Assembly (NCBI GenBank): GCA_963628785.1
Contig: CAVGGQ010000024.1
Location: 1-24,715 of the forward strand
Source of the DNA: Apopatocola sp963628785
GTDB lineage: Bacteria; Bacillota; Clostridia; Oscillospirales; Oscillospiraceae
Direction of reading: 5' to 3'
DNA: 24,715 nt
Shown here: piece by piece, positions 22,945-24,715 of the stretch
How the letters are laid out: each line of letters opens with the position of its first letter
Position numbering within the stretch: the stretch's first letter is position 1
The notes under the pieces: generated by a model
Told to the model about the DNA's origin: nothing
The model's database searches: none
What the model saw: only the letters and a program-made list of their open reading frames with translations
Position numbers and translations under genes: made by a program

Positions 22945-24715
22945 ATGAAAGCCATATGTTTGAGAACGGAATATCTGAAGGAGCCGTTGGGGCTCGGCAG
23001 TGCAGAGCCCCGCTTTTTCTGGAACTGCGAGGGCGCCACGGCACAGAGCGCCTATCGGATCGTCGCATATCGAGACAGCGAAACGGTATGGGACACCGGA
23101 AAAGTCCGCAGCCCGGAAATGACCCACATTGCCTACGGCGGCGCACCGCTCAAAAGCCGCGACAAGATCCGCTGGCAGGTGACTCTTTGGGACGAAAACG
23201 ATGAAGAAGGACCCGCCGCGGAAAGCCGCTTCGAGCTCGGACTTCTCTCGAGCGAGGACCGGACGGCAAAATGGATCACGGGTGGCGCGAAACCGCAGAA
23301 GAAATACCGCATGAGCATCAACCGCTTCCGAAAGAAGCTGTTCTTCTTCCAAAAAGTCACCTGCGCACGACTCTATGCATCCGCCTGCGGCGTGTACGAT
23401 GTACATGTGAACGGCAAGCGCATCGAGTCCTTCATCCTTGCCCCCGGCATGACCGACTACCGCAAACGCATCCAATATCAGACATACGATGTGACCGCTC
23501 TTTTGGATAAGCAGACCACGCTGGAGATCCGCCTAACGGACGGCTGGTATCGGGGCAGCTCCGCTGCCTACGGAGTCACGCATGTGTACGGAGACACCCT
23601 TTCCGTGTTCGCGCAGCTGGAAGTCACATACGAAGACGGAACGAGTGCCGTATTCGGCATCGATGATACCTGGGAATGGTGCAAGGACGGCCCCATCCGC
23701 TTTACCGACCTGAAAGACGGCGAGGTATACGATGCGCGGATGGCACCTTCCTACAACGGAAAAGCCAAGGTCACCGCCGCCCCCAAAGCGCCGCTCGTCG
23801 CATCCGACAATGTCTATGTCACGGAGCACGAGCGCTTCGCTGCGAAGCTGATCGTAAACCCGGACGGGACCCGCGTTCTGGACTTCGGACAGAACATTGC
23901 CGGATACCCGGAATTCACCGTGAAGGGAAAGAGCGGGGAGTCGTTCCGCCTTATCTGCGGCGAGATCCTTGACGAAAAGGGACATGTCGACCTCACCGAT
24001 GTGCAGGAAACAGTCCCCGCGAAACGCTATGACAACGCGGCCATGATGCTCAAGCTCATGTTCGGCAAAATCATCGGAGAGGCGGATCTTACGCCGAAAC
24101 AGGAGATCCGCTTCACCTGCTCCGGCGGCGAAGACCACTACAAGAGCAGCTTTACCGTATTCGGCTTCCGCTATGCGCAGATCGTCGGCGATATCGATAT
24201 CGGTCCCGAAAAGTTCGCGGCAATCGCCGTCTATTCCGATATGGAACAGATCGGCACATTCCGCTGCTCGAATGAGCTCGTTGACCGCCTGTATGAAAAC
24301 ACCCTGTGGAGCATGAAGGGCAACTTCCTCGACCTGCCCACGGACTGCCCCACACGCGAGCGCCTGGGCTGGAGCGGTGACGGACAGACCTTCTTCGATA
24401 CCGGCTGCTATATGATGGATACGGCGGCGTTCTATCGGAAGTGGATCCGCAACATGGAGGATGCACAGTATAAAGACGGCGTCATCCCCGCCGTGTTCCC
24501 GTATGCAGGCATGGAGATGATGTATCGCAACACGGGCGCCTCTGTCGGCTGGGCCGATGCCGTGTATCTTCTCCCGTACCGCTTTTATAAGCGCTTCGGC
24601 GAAGCCTCTCTCCTGGAGCACTGCTGGCCGATGATGAAAAAATATGCGGACTACCTCATGAAGCACCTGGGCATGCGGGATAAAAAAGAAGCCAAAGCCA
24701 ATCCGTATAACCAAT
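22945..24715 (+). CDS. Alpha-L-rhamnosidase (GH78), 3' end outside the window
   Basis: The frame is open from ATG 22945 (GGAGG 9 nt upstream) to the window edge, giving 590 residues with no stop. It matches GH78, which removes alpha-L-rhamnose from plant glycans and glycosides: N-terminal beta-sandwich parts with LTDGWYRG and VLDFGQNIAGY, FGFRYAQIVGD, then the (alpha/alpha)6 domain with DCPTRERLGWSGDGQTF. D467, E472 and D479 have the spacing of the acidic active-site residues of characterised GH78 enzymes; the second catalytic glutamate would lie beyond the edge. There is no signal peptide, so it acts in the cytoplasm on imported oligosaccharides. A TATACT at 22908-22913 is a possible -10. 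The relics upstream suggest a reduced rhamnoside-use locus. Confidence 0.93.
   Translation, partial: MKAICLRTEYLKEPLGLGSAEPRFFWNCEGATAQSAYRIVAYRDSETVWDTGKVRSPEMTHIAYGGAPLKSRDKIRWQVTLWDENDEEGPAAESRFELGLLSSEDRTAKWITGGAKPQKKYRMSINRFRKKLFFFQKVTCARLYASACGVYDVHVNGKRIESFILAPGMTDYRKRIQYQTYDVTALLDKQTTLEIRLTDGWYRGSSAAYGVTHVYGDTLSVFAQLEVTYEDGTSAVFGIDDTWEWCKDGPIRFTDLKDGEVYDARMAPSYNGKAKVTAAPKAPLVASDNVYVTEHERFAAKLIVNPDGTRVLDFGQNIAGYPEFTVKGKSGESFRLICGEILDEKGHVDLTDVQETVPAKRYDNAAMMLKLMFGKIIGEADLTPKQEIRFTCSGGEDHYKSSFTVFGFRYAQIVGDIDIGPEKFAAIAVYSDMEQIGTFRCSNELVDRLYENTLWSMKGNFLDLPTDCPTRERLGWSGDGQTFFDTGCYMMDTAAFYRKWIRNMEDAQYKDGVIPAVFPYAGMEMMYRNTGASVGWADAVYLLPYRFYKRFGEASLLEHCWPMMKKYADYLMKHLGMRDKKEAKANPYNQ

Noticed and set aside
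1..24715. CRISPR arrays, tRNA or rRNA genes, phage or integrase genes
   Set aside because: No regularly spaced repeats, cloverleaf genes, rRNA stretches or integrase/transposase motifs were seen on either strand.

Overview
The window looks like chromosomal DNA from a fairly GC-rich, low-motility-of-content Firmicute, most likely a gut-type clostridium (Oscillospiraceae/Ruminococcaceae-like). The reasons are strong AAGGAG/GGAGG ribosome sites, sigma-A promoters with 17-nt spacers, a PyrR attenuator, the rpsO-pnp-M16 peptidase order, YedF, a Rrf2/CysK pair, CxxCG surface repeats and a GH78 rhamnosidase. The species call is inference. TGA is the commonest stop, so the standard code is used.

Layout. 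1-4480 (minus): a pyrR-uraA operon with an attenuator leader, then a type 4 uracil-DNA glycosylase, a DUF2156 protein and a GNAT acetyltransferase. 4570-5165 (plus): a compressed relic of an amino-acid ABC transporter behind an intact promoter. 5164-7140 (plus): an M3 oligoendopeptidase gene broken by one in-frame TGA, whose promoter is followed at once by a 159-bp MITE. 7230-8942 (plus): an orphan family-5 solute-binding lipoprotein. 8948-8987: a terminator between converging genes. 9000-13665 (minus): yedF, an M16 peptidase, pnp and rpsO, separated by terminators. 13833-15490 (plus): nfo and a YjjG-like HAD phosphatase. 15500-15659: a second MITE copy inserted at the very end of an MFS gene. 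15645-18391 (minus): MFS transporter, Rrf2 regulator and cysK. 18408-22491 (minus): a four-gene overlapping unit of a secreted Ig-like protein, a frameshifted YgjP metallopeptidase, DUF1643 and an iron-type alcohol dehydrogenase. 22560-24715 (plus): relics of an SGNH hydrolase and an AraC regulator in front of an alpha-L-rhamnosidase that runs off the window.

The most unusual element is the MITE family. Its two copies have matching inverted ends, different exact 4-bp target duplications (TAAA and TTTG), and internal stems in which sequence changes are compensated. One copy lies where the pepF transcript should start, so it probably forms a structured 5' leader. The other rewrote the last codons of the MFS gene. 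Together with the broken pepF, the frameshifted ygjP and two relic loci, the window shows active erosion by small insertions, deletions and point changes beside well-kept housekeeping genes.
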